Assembly: GCA_003612585.1 (NCBI GenBank)
Contig: RAZH01000013.1
Span: 24,191-88,190, forward strand
Length of the DNA: 64,000 nucleotides
Reading direction: 5' to 3'
DNA from: a bacterium 1XD42-54
GTDB lineage: Bacteria > Bacillota > Clostridia > Lachnospirales > Lachnospiraceae
Both the position numbers and the translations under genes were made by a program. Within the stretch, counting starts at the first letter, position 1, and every line of letters starts with the position of its first letter. A model generated the notes under the pieces. The model did not search any database. It was not told where the DNA came from and saw nothing but the letters and a program-made list of their open reading frames with translations. This document shows positions 52,662 through 62,212 of the stretch, in pieces.

Positions 52662-54737
52662 TCAATCCATTTCCTCCGCCAACGGACCGTTTAGTTCTTC
52701 TGTCCCCGGCAGTACAAACCTTCCGTTCTCAATAAGTAAAATCCTGCCGCCGTCCTCCCGGAGCACCTCAATATGCCCCAGCTCTTCATACGGTATTGTG
52801 ATATCCGTGTGACAGCCAAAATATGCGCTGGCCGGATCTTCTTTTCGGAGCAGGGAAACTTCATTGTCACGGGCAATAATCTCCTTGCCGTCCGCATTGT
52901 ACACAGGAGTATCTTCCTGCCAGCTGTAACACGTATCTCCCAGCGCAAAATGCGGTCCCATCTTCTCCGCAATCAATATTGGCAGCTTGTCCGCAATATG
53001 ATACTTCTTTGCCATCCGGTATGCCGTCGTATTGGTACCGATGGCGAATTCTCCGAGCGGCAGCGTATCATGATGATGCATTACATTTTCAAAGAAATAC
53101 TGATGATTTTCTTCCGGCGTCTCAAAATTTCCGCACGAATATCCACACACCATGCCATCCTCAAACCGGATCTCCAGATCCATATAATTCAATTCATTCA
53201 GATATACCTGCCGGATGTGCAGCACACCGTTTGTCCCTGCAAGACGCGGGGACGTAAAGACTTCACCCACCGGAATATTTACATCTGCCACACAGTTTTC
53301 AAACAGCGTTTCCTTTTTCGGATCTGTCAGGGACGTAAGCGCCACCGTAAGGTCCGTGCGGTTGCCGTCCTTTCCCTGAATATGAACCGCAGTGCCCTGA
53401 TCAAGCGCATCAATGAGCTTTTGCTGAATCTCCTGATAACGCTTATAATCCAGCGTATTAATCTTGACCGTCTCACGGAAGATTTCCTCAAACTGTGCAC
53501 CGATTTCCGGAACCGGGAATGCAATGATTGTAAAACTGCGTTCCTTTCCTATGATATATTCATTGGTGAGCTGCGACGCCTCATGGTCCGCCTGAGCCAG
53601 AAGCTTCTGCTGTTTTTCAGAGAGTCTGTACGCTTCAGGTTTTACGGCCGGAACAAATGGCGCCTCGCCAAACACTTCAACAACTGCAGGTCCTCCATGC
53701 TCCTTCGCAAGCGTACGATACGTCTCATACGTCTTTCGCATCACCTCAAGCTTCCTTTTTATAAATTTTTTATCCAAATAAATGGCCTGATCTGCACGGT
53801 GGTCATAGTCAAACTGTTTGTTCGGGACAGCCCCTGTATATCCGATGCGCAGATGCTGCCGCTTATTCACCGTGCTCACTGCTGCCCGGTAGATCGTCGG
53901 CCGCAGCCCCATACGTTCAAAATTCTCGATTGCCCTGCGTATCATACGTTCAAAGCCAAGTTGATACCGCAGATTGACCGTTTTTTTCAGCGAAATATCT
54001 TTCCCTCCCATGAGAAATCCGATCCGGTACCCTTCCGTATACGTATCTGCCATAGCTGAAATCTCCCCGTCCGAAAGGGAATTTAAAAATTCAGCGGTTT
54101 TCAGCTCACTCTCTGACACATATTCTCCATAACGGTACAGATAACGCAGATCATTCAGATCAGAATCCATAATAATCCTTGCCGCAAAATCAAGTTCCGG
54201 GTCCAGATTTTCCTGAATACGCCGTGCCACAAACAATTCGCTGTAATCGCTCACAAACCAGTATATGATCTGCTGTATCTCCCTGCGTTTTGGGAGTTCC
54301 TCCTGCTCAAAACAGTTATAAACTTCAATAAACAGTTCCAGAAGAATCACAATCTCTTCCAGCCTCTGTTCAAATACATACACAATCAGACCGCGAAGCT
54401 CCGCATACAGAAAACTTAGCAGCTTCCCGTACGTCTTCCCTAGTACTGCTGCTGCGTACGCCGGATTGCCATAACTCGTGTCATACTGTCCGGGAAGAAT
54501 ATCAAAATACAGAGATACATTCAGCTCCTGCCACTGTTGTAACGTATAGAGTTCCGTCTCACCGTTCTCAATCGCGTTCTTCACTTCTTCCATCAACAGT
54601 AAAAACTGCGCTGTCTTTTTAAAATAAATGCAAAAAGGCGCGGAAACCGTCTCCTCTGTACAGATTCCGTGAATCCGTTCCATTGCGAGATGATACCGCT
54701 CCTTTAAATACACTTCCTTTCTGTTGTCCTGCTCCAT
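52662..54737 (-). CDS. M29-family metallo-aminopeptidase with a long N-terminal extension
   Basis: 691 residues. The C-terminal part matches peptidase family M29 (aminopeptidase T/AmpS): NIPVGEVFTSPRLAGTNG and LGEFAIGTNTTA carry metal-binding Glu residues, GPHFALGDTCYS a metal-binding His, and CHTDI the His-x-Asp pair. Classic M29 enzymes are about 370-410 residues, so roughly 300 residues upstream are extra; they are helical and have no family I recognise. The enzyme should be a cytoplasmic dinuclear-metal exopeptidase. It is the last gene of a tight pyrE-initiated cluster and is followed by the purE promoter. Confidence 0.85.
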   Translation of the reverse strand: MEQDNRKEVYLKERYHLAMERIHGICTEETVSAPFCIYFKKTAQFLLLMEEVKNAIENGETELYTLQQWQELNVSLYFDILPGQYDTSYGNPAYAAAVLGKTYGKLLSFLYAELRGLIVYVFEQRLEEIVILLELFIEVYNCFEQEELPKRREIQQIIYWFVSDYSELFVARRIQENLDPELDFAARIIMDSDLNDLRYLYRYGEYVSESELKTAEFLNSLSDGEISAMADTYTEGYRIGFLMGGKDISLKKTVNLRYQLGFERMIRRAIENFERMGLRPTIYRAAVSTVNKRQHLRIGYTGAVPNKQFDYDHRADQAIYLDKKFIKRKLEVMRKTYETYRTLAKEHGGPAVVEVFGEAPFVPAVKPEAYRLSEKQQKLLAQADHEASQLTNEYIIGKERSFTIIAFPVPEIGAQFEEIFRETVKINTLDYKRYQEIQQKLIDALDQGTAVHIQGKDGNRTDLTVALTSLTDPKKETLFENCVADVNIPVGEVFTSPRLAGTNGVLHIRQVYLNELNYMDLEIRFEDGMVCGYSCGNFETPEENHQYFFENVMHHHDTLPLGEFAIGTNTTAYRMAKKYHIADKLPILIAEKMGPHFALGDTCYSWQEDTPVYNADGKEIIARDNEVSLLRKEDPASAYFGCHTDITIPYEELGHIEVLREDGGRILLIENGRFVLPGTEELNGPLAEEMD

Positions 54738-54746
54738 CCTAACCTC

Positions 54747-55070
54747 CTACATATTGACCAATCCAATGCATACGATAAAAAACCAGCCCGCAATGGAAAC
54801 TGTCCCGAGTATCGTTCCGACTTTGCTGCAAAAATAGGACTTACATTCATCCTTGAACCCTGCAAAACCATACCACAGTCCGCCGAATGCCATCAAAATC
54901 CCACAAAATCCAACCGCACCAATCCAGGTATTTGCACGTCCCTTCAACACAAAAGATACAAACAAGAGCCCCACCAGTAAAAGAACCGACACTACACTGA
55001 ACACTGCTGCGATCACGCTGTTTGTCGAATATTTTTTTTCTTCAAACGAATATACCTGTCTCTTTGCCAT
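54747..55070 (-). CDS. Small membrane protein with three or four helices, unknown function
   Basis: 107 residues from the ATG at 55068-55070, with AAAGGAG upstream; the longer frame to 55187 overlaps the VanZ-like gene. It starts MAKRQVYSFEEKKYSTNSV and has hydrophobic segments near 20-42, 49-70 and 84-106, with two Cys in ECKSYFCSK between. I do not recognise a characterised family. It lies between the VanZ-like gene (30 bases upstream) and the M29 peptidase (10 bases downstream) in a compact same-strand cluster. Confidence 0.75.
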   Translation of the reverse strand: MAKRQVYSFEEKKYSTNSVIAAVFSVVSVLLLVGLLFVSFVLKGRANTWIGAVGFCGILMAFGGLWYGFAGFKDECKSYFCSKVGTILGTVSIAGWFFIVCIGLVNM

Positions 55071-55099
55071 AATTTCTCCTTTTCCGGAACTTATCGTTT

Positions 55100-55609
55100 C
55101 TACGCTGCGCGCTCCTGCCTTTCGGCCTGCGTTTCCGTCTTTTGCCTGCCGCTCTCCAGCCATAAATAACCATGCCTTCCAACCCAAAAGACTGCATATC
55201 CCAACAAACCGCCAAGCGTATTCAGCATAATATCATCCACATCAAAACAGCCCACCTGAAAAATAAGCTGGGACACTTCCACAAGCGAGCTGATTTCAAA
55301 GCTGATCAGCACCGTCTTCCACCATTTTCTTGCGCTCCTCGCCAGCACGGGAAGTAATGCGCCAAAAGGCATAAATCCAATCACATTCCCTGCCAGATTC
55401 AGAAACACTGCGCGCGTCCCAAGTATTTCCCGGTAAGAAAGAAAACGCCTGATCTCCCGAAAGGGGCAGAGATTGTAATCATATACCATGCCTTCCACAC
55501 CCCTGCCATACTCTTCCGCAAAAAACAGGAAATAAATCAATCCTGTCATGTAAACCAGAAACAGAATTGTCCCGAAAATTTTTATCCCTTTCCGAATCGT
55601 CCCTGCCAT
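55100..55609 (-). CDS. VanZ-family membrane protein
   Basis: 169 residues, about four membrane segments. FSYREILGTRAVFLNLAGNVIGFMPFG and the downstream SLVEVSQLIFQVGCFDVDDIMLNTLGG match the VanZ-like family; the Glu, Gln and Asp-Asp of the latter block are its most conserved residues. VanZ of Enterococcus gives low-level teicoplanin resistance; most homologues have no known substrate. Its ATG overlaps the stop of the preceding 50-residue gene by one base. The C-terminal tail (SGRQKTETQAERQERAA) is polar. Confidence 0.88.
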   Translation of the reverse strand: MAGTIRKGIKIFGTILFLVYMTGLIYFLFFAEEYGRGVEGMVYDYNLCPFREIRRFLSYREILGTRAVFLNLAGNVIGFMPFGALLPVLARSARKWWKTVLISFEISSLVEVSQLIFQVGCFDVDDIMLNTLGGLLGYAVFWVGRHGYLWLESGRQKTETQAERQERAA

Positions 55610-55761
55610 TAAATCATCAAATCATCCTTTTTCTTCATTATTTTGGCTCCACTGACAATCAGAATAACACCTGAGGTCACACCTGTAACGATAACAATAA
55701 TCCCCATCACCAGATTTGAAATCCCTGTATTTGCAACCAGTTTAAAAAATTTTTCGTTCAT
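55609..55761 (-). CDS. 50-residue single-span membrane protein, unknown function
   Basis: From the ATG at 55759-55761, with GGAGGG about 11 bases upstream. MNEKFFKLVANTGISNLVM leads into one or two short hydrophobic helices (GIIVIVTGVTSGVILIVSGAK) and a Lys/Asp-rich end. The frame is supported by its ribosome site and by the one-base overlap with the VanZ-like gene. No family is recognised. Confidence 0.65.
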   Translation of the reverse strand: MNEKFFKLVANTGISNLVMGIIVIVTGVTSGVILIVSGAKIMKKKDDLMI

Positions 55762-55789
55762 GTGAATGAAACCCTCCTTTTTATGAGTA

Positions 55790-56461
55790 CTATGCGCCGT
55801 ATGTCTCATAATATGCATCAATCGCCGCTTTTATCGCATCATCAATGATTACTTTTCCCCGATATTCTTTTCCATATAAGTGCTCCACAACCTCTGCCAT
55901 CGTAACAATCGCTGTTGTCTTTAATCCGTACTTTTCTTCGATTTCCGCAAGTGCGCTCTTCTCGCCCTGTCCGCGCTCCATGCGGTCTACTGACACAACC
56001 AGTCCCATCACATCCACATCTCCTTGTGCCTTTATAATAGGAAGCGTTTCCTGGATGGAAGTACCTGCTGTAGTCACATCCTCAATAATAATCACCTTGT
56101 CGCCGTCCTTTATCGGACTGCCAAGCAAGATCCCTTTATCTCCATGGTCCTTTACTTCTTTACGATTCGAGCAGTAACGAATGTCCCTGTCATACAGTTC
56201 GCTGATCGCTGTCGTAGCAGCCACGGTCAGTGGAATCCCTTTGTATGCCGGTCCAAACAATACGTCAAAGTCAAAGCCAAACTTCTCCTGAATCGCTTTT
56301 GCATAGTATTCTCCCAGTCTGCGAAGCTGTGTCCCGGTCCGGTAAAATCCGGTATTCACAAAAAACGGAGTCTTTCTGCCGCTCTTTGTCACAAAATCGC
56401 CGAACTTCAAAACCTCACAGTCCACCATAAACTCAATAAATTCCTGCTTGTACGCTTCCAT
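55790..56461 (-). CDS. pyrE: Orotate phosphoribosyltransferase
   Basis: 223 residues. The PRPP-binding motif is VIIIEDVTTAGTSIQE, and the N-terminal CEVLKFGDFVTKSGRKTPFFVN and FGPAYKGIPL segments are typical of bacterial PyrE. It attaches ribose-5-phosphate to orotate in pyrimidine synthesis. AAGGAG lies 11 bases before the ATG, with an extended -10 promoter upstream at 56559-56564. The small membrane-protein genes and the M29 gene follow on the same strand. Confidence 0.96.
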   Translation of the reverse strand: MEAYKQEFIEFMVDCEVLKFGDFVTKSGRKTPFFVNTGFYRTGTQLRRLGEYYAKAIQEKFGFDFDVLFGPAYKGIPLTVAATTAISELYDRDIRYCSNRKEVKDHGDKGILLGSPIKDGDKVIIIEDVTTAGTSIQETLPIIKAQGDVDVMGLVVSVDRMERGQGEKSALAEIEEKYGLKTTAIVTMAEVVEHLYGKEYRGKVIIDDAIKAAIDAYYETYGA

Positions 56462-56558
56462 CTCTCTGACTCTCCTTTATTCTCAGTACTTTCGCCCGTT
56501 TCTTTTATGCATAATCTTTTCTTTTTATCTTTCTCAGACCTTCTGTGATATCTCTCCC

Positions 56559-56567
56559 ATTCTACCA
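56559..56567 (-). promoter_or_regulatory. Extended -10 promoter of pyrE
   Basis: On the minus strand TGG directly precedes TAGAAT (56559-56564), an extended -10; no good -35 is present at the right spacing. It leaves a leader of about 90 bases to pyrE. The rest of the 56462-56805 gap holds the GH53 terminator and otherwise nothing I can name. Confidence 0.55.
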
Positions 56568-56688
56568 TAACATTTCCGAAATAACAACCAGTCAAAACAC
56601 GCTTTTGCCAGTCTGCCCTCCGAATCCTCAAAGCCTACCCTGCAATTAATACTTCTCCCCTTCACTGGCACAGTTATTCCCGCGACAT

Positions 56689-56731
56689 AAAAAGAATCCG
56701 CCATTTCTTTTCACAAAATTCGGCGGATTCC
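56689..56731 (-). terminator. Terminator after the GH53 gene
   Basis: GAATCCGCC and GGCGGATTC pair across a 19-base loop, followed on the minus strand by TTTTTATG. It lies about 75 bases past the stop of the GH53 gene. Confidence 0.85.
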
Positions 56732-56805
56732 CTTTTGTTTTCTTTTCTGTTGCTGTCGTATTTCTAATTTACTCTTCTGCTCATTTGCGGTTTAATTTCC
56801 AAGAG

Positions 56806-58916
56806 CTACGCTTCCAATACTGTTACAATCGCCGTCACGTCCTTCATCGCCTGTCCTCTTCCTTTGTCCGAAACATTCACATCCGCCACGCCCGATACCT
56901 CAAAGATACCTGCTGCTGCATACGCATCTGCATCAATTGCATCCCAGTTTACTTCCACATCTGTAATCTCACCTGTCGCCATATCCATACTCTTCACGGT
57001 TTCCGGAAGTACAGGAGCTTCACCTGCTGCCGTTGTCACACTGATACTGCTCTCTACAACATTCTTAGCAAACGCATCATTCCACGCCTGAAAGGATGCA
57101 TACAGGGTATAACTATGTTCGTTTTCTTCTGAATTTACACCATATACACGCTGTCCGTTCCACGGCCATACACCCTTTCCGGCGTTGTTTGGAACATCAT
57201 TGATTGTTTTCATGATTTCAATAGCAATATCCCCTGCCAGCTGTACAGTAAATTCTGTTCCTACCGGATAGTTCGGGTTATCCAGTTCATGTTCCACCGC
57301 ACCGGTATGAGCAGGAGAACACTCTGCAATATTGAATGCTACTTCCGGAAGCATTTTGGAAAGCTCCACGATATTCCGCTGCACCTGATCATACGTACCA
57401 TGCCAGTCTGGATAATAAGAAACACCAATACGATCTACCATGCCGCCCATACCGTCCAGATCTTCGGCCAGCAGGCCGATCAGAGTCGTTACCTTTTCAA
57501 AAACATCTCCTTCATCCAATACCACCTTCTCGCTGTCCTGTGGTTGTTCAAATACATTAAACGCGAAATGCATCTCGCTCTGGATATCCAGTCCGTATTC
57601 CTCGTTCAGAGCCGTGATCGCCCGGTTTCCTGCATCAACCAATCTTGCAAGATTGTTAACAGAAGCTACAAACTCCTGGTACGCTTCTGATTCCTTATCT
57701 CCGTTCGCTTCCGCATATTTCACCCATTTTACACCGCCGCCTTCCGCTGCCTCCGGGTTAATTCTGGTTCCGTCAATCGTCCGTCCGTCTGCGTCCAAAT
57801 TGTCCTCTGAATTGTCGCGGATAAAACGCTTATAATAGTCATGAAAATGCGCAAATTCATTCACGTCGAGATATTCTGAGCCCCACATCATCCCGTTCGT
57901 AATCTCATTACCGATGGCTACGATGGAAGGAACTGTACCCTGATCAATCAGTTGCTTGATGTAATCATACGTATAAGCATACACTGCATCTACCAGCTCA
58001 TCAAAAGTAAGGTTGGCCCATGCATACGGCTTTGGCTGATTCTGCGGGTCCGACCAGCTATCTGAGTAGTGAAAATCAATCGCCAGCTCCTGTCCCGCTC
58101 CTATAATATATTTCGCATATTCCATCTGTGTTTCAGGAGCACAGTTCGCTCCAACTTCCGGTGCATGCTCCAGATCTATTGCCTCGTTAATGTCCGCCGC
58201 CATACGCCAGTCACCTTCACTCTTCGGCTCATTCCATACACGCAGTCGCGTAACATCCCAGCCAGATCTTTCACAAGGCCAAAATAATTTTCGCCTGTTT
58301 CCATAGAAGCCTGTGTCAGCTGACCGCCCCGCACACCTTCCTGCACTGGCTCATTATCTCTGTTATAATAATACAGATCCTCAAGTCCCACTGTGGAACT
58401 GTCTGAACCATTGTTCATGTCCCTGCGGAGATAATTCATCACACGAAATTCCTTCACACCGGAAATTCCTTCTGTTTCTGCCGTAAACTTTACATAACGC
58501 AAACCCTCGAATGCAAACAAATCTGTATAATTGGCTCCGGCCGCCTCATTTTCCATACGATCTGCAAACACCGTCCAGCTCTCACCGTCAGCAGAACCTT
58601 CAATTTTATACTTATAAACAGAAGCACTGTCCGCAAATACGGTCTGAATTTTATGAATCTCATTGTAAGTACCGCCAAGATCCACCAGAAGCGACGCTGA
58701 ATCTGCATCCCACGTCCATGTCGTATTCAAGTCCTCGTCTGCCGCAAGCGCTGCCTCACCCTCATCAGAGGAAAACGAAACCCAGTATTTTCCGGAAAGA
58801 TTGCTCTCTGCCGGCTTATACTCTGCCTCTCCCTCCAATGCCAATGCAGTCGTCGGCAACATACCGGCAATCAGACTGGTGCTCAATAAAAGCGCTGCAA
58901 TTTTTCTCTGTTTCAT
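56806..58916 (-). pseudogene. Secreted GH53 endo-beta-1,4-galactanase, frameshifted by one base
   Basis: Two overlapping frames make one protein: 58916-58176 encodes a signal peptide, a discoidin/F5-8-like beta-sandwich (about residues 35-170) and the first GH53 strand; 58203-56806 encodes the rest. The break is at the GGG run near 58257-58259 (minus strand GCTGGGATG). One extra G gives LAGDVTRLRVWNEPKSEGDW, the conserved GH53 start, and a protein of about 703 residues. GH53 catalytic Glu residues appear in AIGNEITNG (acid/base) and FNIAECSPAHTG (nucleophile); a Big_4-like Ig domain follows. It would cut beta-1,4-galactan side chains of pectin outside the cell. Sequencing error or true inactivation cannot be separated here. 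Confidence 0.85.
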
Positions 58917-59066
58917 AGTGTGTTCTCCTTTACCTTTTTCTCTGCCAAAGAGCCGTTCACTCTGCTTTGCAGGACAGTATTAGCGTATCATTTTTCACAA
59001 TCGCCAGCCAGAACACATTCTATAGAATTTGTTTTTATTTGATAGATCATTTTACCGAATCTAGTT

Positions 59067-60425
59067 TTATTGAACCGTTAAATCCGGAAATTCTCTGCGT
59101 AGTTCACTCCGCAGTGTATTGAGCGCCTCATCTGCGGTCATATTCCGGTCAGCATCCAGCACATTGGAAAGCAGTCCCAGCCGCTCAAAGATAACGCCAT
59201 CCTCTGCAGTCAGCGCTCGCGTTTTTATATTTGGAATAATCTTATCCATATAATAAACACCAATATCCTGCTCGCCAAACCACCCGCTCTTGTAACTTTT
59301 CAGTTCCGGTTTTACTTCATACGGCCTTTTTGCTGCTGTCATCAGTCCCATAGAATTGAGAATCTCCGCTCCCTCTGTTGAAAGAGTCGCAAACTTCAAA
59401 AATTCCCAGGCCAATCTTTTGTCTTTACACATTTTCGTAATTCCCATTGCTGTACCGCCCCAGCTCACATTCCCTTCTGGTACCCCCATAAGCCCCCACC
59501 GGCCCTTTTTCCTTCCATCAAGGTCATTATACTCAATAGATTTTACAGACCACGTCGCACACGGCAGAAAAATATGAGAATTTTCCTGGAGCGCAGCATA
59601 CCATGCAGGCGTCCACGCAACAAGGTCATCTGAAATGTGTTCATCACGGAAGCTACAAATCAACCTGAGCGTCCGACCAAAAACCGCTTCCACATCAATC
59701 ATCTGATTCTGTACCCACGGAAGCTCAACCTGCTCCTGTAAAAACTGGCGCACATCGCCAATACCTGCCCACATGCACACCTGCCCATTGCTTTTATTGT
59801 ATACTTCTTTTCCCTTTTCCATAAACGTTTCCCAGTCCGGAAGTAATTTCTCCAGCTCTTCTGGCTCGTCCGTTCCCAGATATTTCTTTGCCAGATCCCT
59901 GCGGTACGCCAGGCCTGCCGGGGAAAGAGACTGCTCAATCCCACAGACATTTCCGTTCGCATTTACCATATGGGGATGTATGTACTCATACACGTCTGCA
60001 AGCTGAAAACAATACGGTTCCTGTTCCAGCGCCTCCCACATATCCAGCTCAAACGCCTCACCTCTTGTATCTACAATCGCCCATGCAAGATCGGGCAGTT
60101 CGCCTCCCATAATAAGTTCCGTTTCATAACGCTGTACTACGTTTTTATTCTGTATTTTAACAAACTTAAATTCCACATTTGGATAATGCTCCTGAAATGC
60201 CTCAGACATCATCTTGAAATAGGTTTCATCCCATCCCCATGTCGTCAACGTTCCGCAGTAATCTTCCGGAAGCGGTTCGTCATAAGGTAGTTCTAAAGTA
60301 GTATGTAGTTCTGTTTCTTTCTCCATCATTACTTCTGCCTCTTCCTCACTGCCACTGCAGGCAGTCAAAAGAACTGTGCACAGCAAAAGAAATAAGAGCC
60401 CTGTCTTTTTCTTTCTCTTATTCAC
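59067..60425 (-). CDS. Carbohydrate ABC transporter substrate-binding lipoprotein
   Basis: 452 residues. The signal peptide KTGLLFLLLCTVLLTAC ends in a lipobox, so the protein is anchored by lipid outside the membrane. The body (TLTTWGWDETYFKMMSEAFQ, then GELPDLAWAIVDTRG) is of the family-1 sugar-binding type. The start is GTG at 60423-60425, inside the last codons of the kinase gene (eight-base overlap), with GGAGG 11 bases upstream. No permease or ATPase gene is adjacent, so it may be a sensor accessory to the kinase or use a transporter encoded elsewhere. Galactan oligosaccharides are the natural guess from the GH53 neighbour. Confidence 0.88.
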   Translation of the reverse strand: MNKRKKKTGLLFLLLCTVLLTACSGSEEEAEVMMEKETELHTTLELPYDEPLPEDYCGTLTTWGWDETYFKMMSEAFQEHYPNVEFKFVKIQNKNVVQRYETELIMGGELPDLAWAIVDTRGEAFELDMWEALEQEPYCFQLADVYEYIHPHMVNANGNVCGIEQSLSPAGLAYRRDLAKKYLGTDEPEELEKLLPDWETFMEKGKEVYNKSNGQVCMWAGIGDVRQFLQEQVELPWVQNQMIDVEAVFGRTLRLICSFRDEHISDDLVAWTPAWYAALQENSHIFLPCATWSVKSIEYNDLDGRKKGRWGLMGVPEGNVSWGGTAMGITKMCKDKRLAWEFLKFATLSTEGAEILNSMGLMTAAKRPYEVKPELKSYKSGWFGEQDIGVYYMDKIIPNIKTRALTAEDGVIFERLGLLSNVLDADRNMTADEALNTLRSELRREFPDLTVQ

Positions 60426-62181
60426 GCCTCTCTTCACCTCCCTGTGTCTTTTCCCACAATAACGGCAGACGCAGCCAGACACGAGTCCCCTTTTCTTTTC
60501 TTCGCTCAATCTTCATTCCATATGTAACGCCATATAGAAAGCAGATTCTGTCCCGCACATTGCTGATCCCGATATGTTTTCTCCCGCCTTGTTCCGCTCT
60601 CCCCACTTCTCCCTGTGCAAACTGCTCCAGACATTCTTTTGCAATTCCGACTCCGTCATCCTCCACAGTAATGTGAAGCTGTCCATCTTCCACAAAAATG
60701 CGGACACAAACATTCCCCGGTTCTTCTGCTGGCAATATCCCATGCAATATCGCATTCTCAACGAGAGGCTGGATAATTGTTTTTGGCACCACACATTTTT
60801 GCAGCCCTTCCTCACAATGTATATTCACCGTATATCTTCCTGGATACCGATACGTCTGAATCCTAAGATAACATTCCGTCAACTCCAACTCCTGTTCAAT
60901 CGTTGCTTCAATACTGTGCTCTCCGATATTGAGCGTCTCATGCAGAGAGTACAAAAGCGAACGGACAATCTCCACCACATCCCATTCCTGTTTCGCCGAT
61001 GCCAGGTACACCACAGTATTCAGCACATTATACAGATAATGTGGATTAATCTGTGAAAGCATAATGTCAAATTCCATTTCCTTTTTCTGACGTTCATATC
61101 TCATCTGCGCCTCAGTTCCACGCTTTATTTCCTGAAGCATGTGATCGCAGCATTCATATAGTGTCTCTATCTCATCTCCTGTATGGATTAGTTGCAGCAT
61201 TTCCATATTGCCATATTCCATTTTTTCCATTTGTTCGGAAAGCTGTGTCACAGGCCAAATCATACGCTCCATCATCCGAGAAATAAAAACCAGAATTAAT
61301 CCCAGTGATATAAAAAACGACAGTGCAAAAAATTCCAGCACAAACTGACTTCTTTCCCACAGAAACTCGTTCGGAATCAGCATACACAGTTTCCAGCCCG
61401 TCTCCTCCACAGATTCGCAAAGCAGATAGCCTCTGTCTACCTTTACAGCCTGCTTGTCGGTCACTTCTGTCATTTGAACCAGATAATCCTGCAAAAGTCC
61501 CTCTGCATCCTGCGCGTACAAAACAGCGCCATCACCGCGCACTAGACATACATGTTTATAATTTTCTGCATAGAGACGAACCTGTTCCAGAAAAGAATTC
61601 AGATAAATTTCGAGATATAACGTTCCCTTTCGTTCTCCAAAATGATACTTGTCCAGCATCTGAACCTGATAACAGATAATCGGTTCCCCGTCGGCTCCAC
61701 GATTATAAACCTTGGAATATGGGCTGTCCTCTGTACTATTTTGCACAATAAGCTCCTCGCCGGGCATCTGCTCACTGTAACGTACATAACTTGTCCCATA
61801 CCAGATTCCGCTCTCCATTTTGAGCATGGAATTGTTGATATAACTTCGCAGATTATTATAAAAAATTAACCGGTTCGCTATGCGGTCATACGAACTCTGC
61901 CTCTGAAACTCACTGGTAAAAGGTTCCAACGCAAGACTTTCCTGCAATTCCTGGTCAATCAGAATGCTCTGCGCAAATCTCTGTACATCTTCCACCATAA
62001 AACGAATCTGACCAGTAACCTGACGAAGCTTTGCTCTTTCATCGGATATTTCCTGGCTTCGCACAACCGCTTCAAAATAAACGAAGCTGATAACTGAACC
62101 AAGTACCATGGAAGCAGCCAGAATCAGAGAAATATTCCGTAGCATCCGCCATTTAAACTTTCTTTTTCTCTGTTTTTGCAT
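60418..62181 (-). CDS. YesM-family sensor histidine kinase
   Basis: 587 residues from the ATG at 62179-62181 (AAAGGA upstream); a longer frame to 62262 overlaps the regulator gene. Two membrane helices near residues 15-35 and 275-295 bracket an extracytoplasmic sensor domain. A HAMP-like segment, the LytS/YesM histidine block SQINPHYLYNVLNTVVYLA and an HATPase domain (VENAILHGILP; DDGVGI; GISNVRDRICFLYG) follow. Such kinases control sugar-utilisation genes with an AraC-type regulator, here encoded just upstream. The binding lipoprotein downstream may deliver the ligand. Confidence 0.92.
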   Translation of the reverse strand: MQKQRKRKFKWRMLRNISLILAASMVLGSVISFVYFEAVVRSQEISDERAKLRQVTGQIRFMVEDVQRFAQSILIDQELQESLALEPFTSEFQRQSSYDRIANRLIFYNNLRSYINNSMLKMESGIWYGTSYVRYSEQMPGEELIVQNSTEDSPYSKVYNRGADGEPIICYQVQMLDKYHFGERKGTLYLEIYLNSFLEQVRLYAENYKHVCLVRGDGAVLYAQDAEGLLQDYLVQMTEVTDKQAVKVDRGYLLCESVEETGWKLCMLIPNEFLWERSQFVLEFFALSFFISLGLILVFISRMMERMIWPVTQLSEQMEKMEYGNMEMLQLIHTGDEIETLYECCDHMLQEIKRGTEAQMRYERQKKEMEFDIMLSQINPHYLYNVLNTVVYLASAKQEWDVVEIVRSLLYSLHETLNIGEHSIEATIEQELELTECYLRIQTYRYPGRYTVNIHCEEGLQKCVVPKTIIQPLVENAILHGILPAEEPGNVCVRIFVEDGQLHITVEDDGVGIAKECLEQFAQGEVGRAEQGGRKHIGISNVRDRICFLYGVTYGMKIERRKEKGTRVWLRLPLLWEKTQGGEERRE

Positions 62182-62212
62182 GTTTATCCTTTCTACAACG
62201 CCACTTGGGCAC

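Noticed and set aside
58240..58270. Programmed ribosomal frameshift in the GH53 gene
   Set aside because: GCTGGGATG has no slippery heptamer or stimulatory signal I can see, and GH53 enzymes are not known to use frameshifting.
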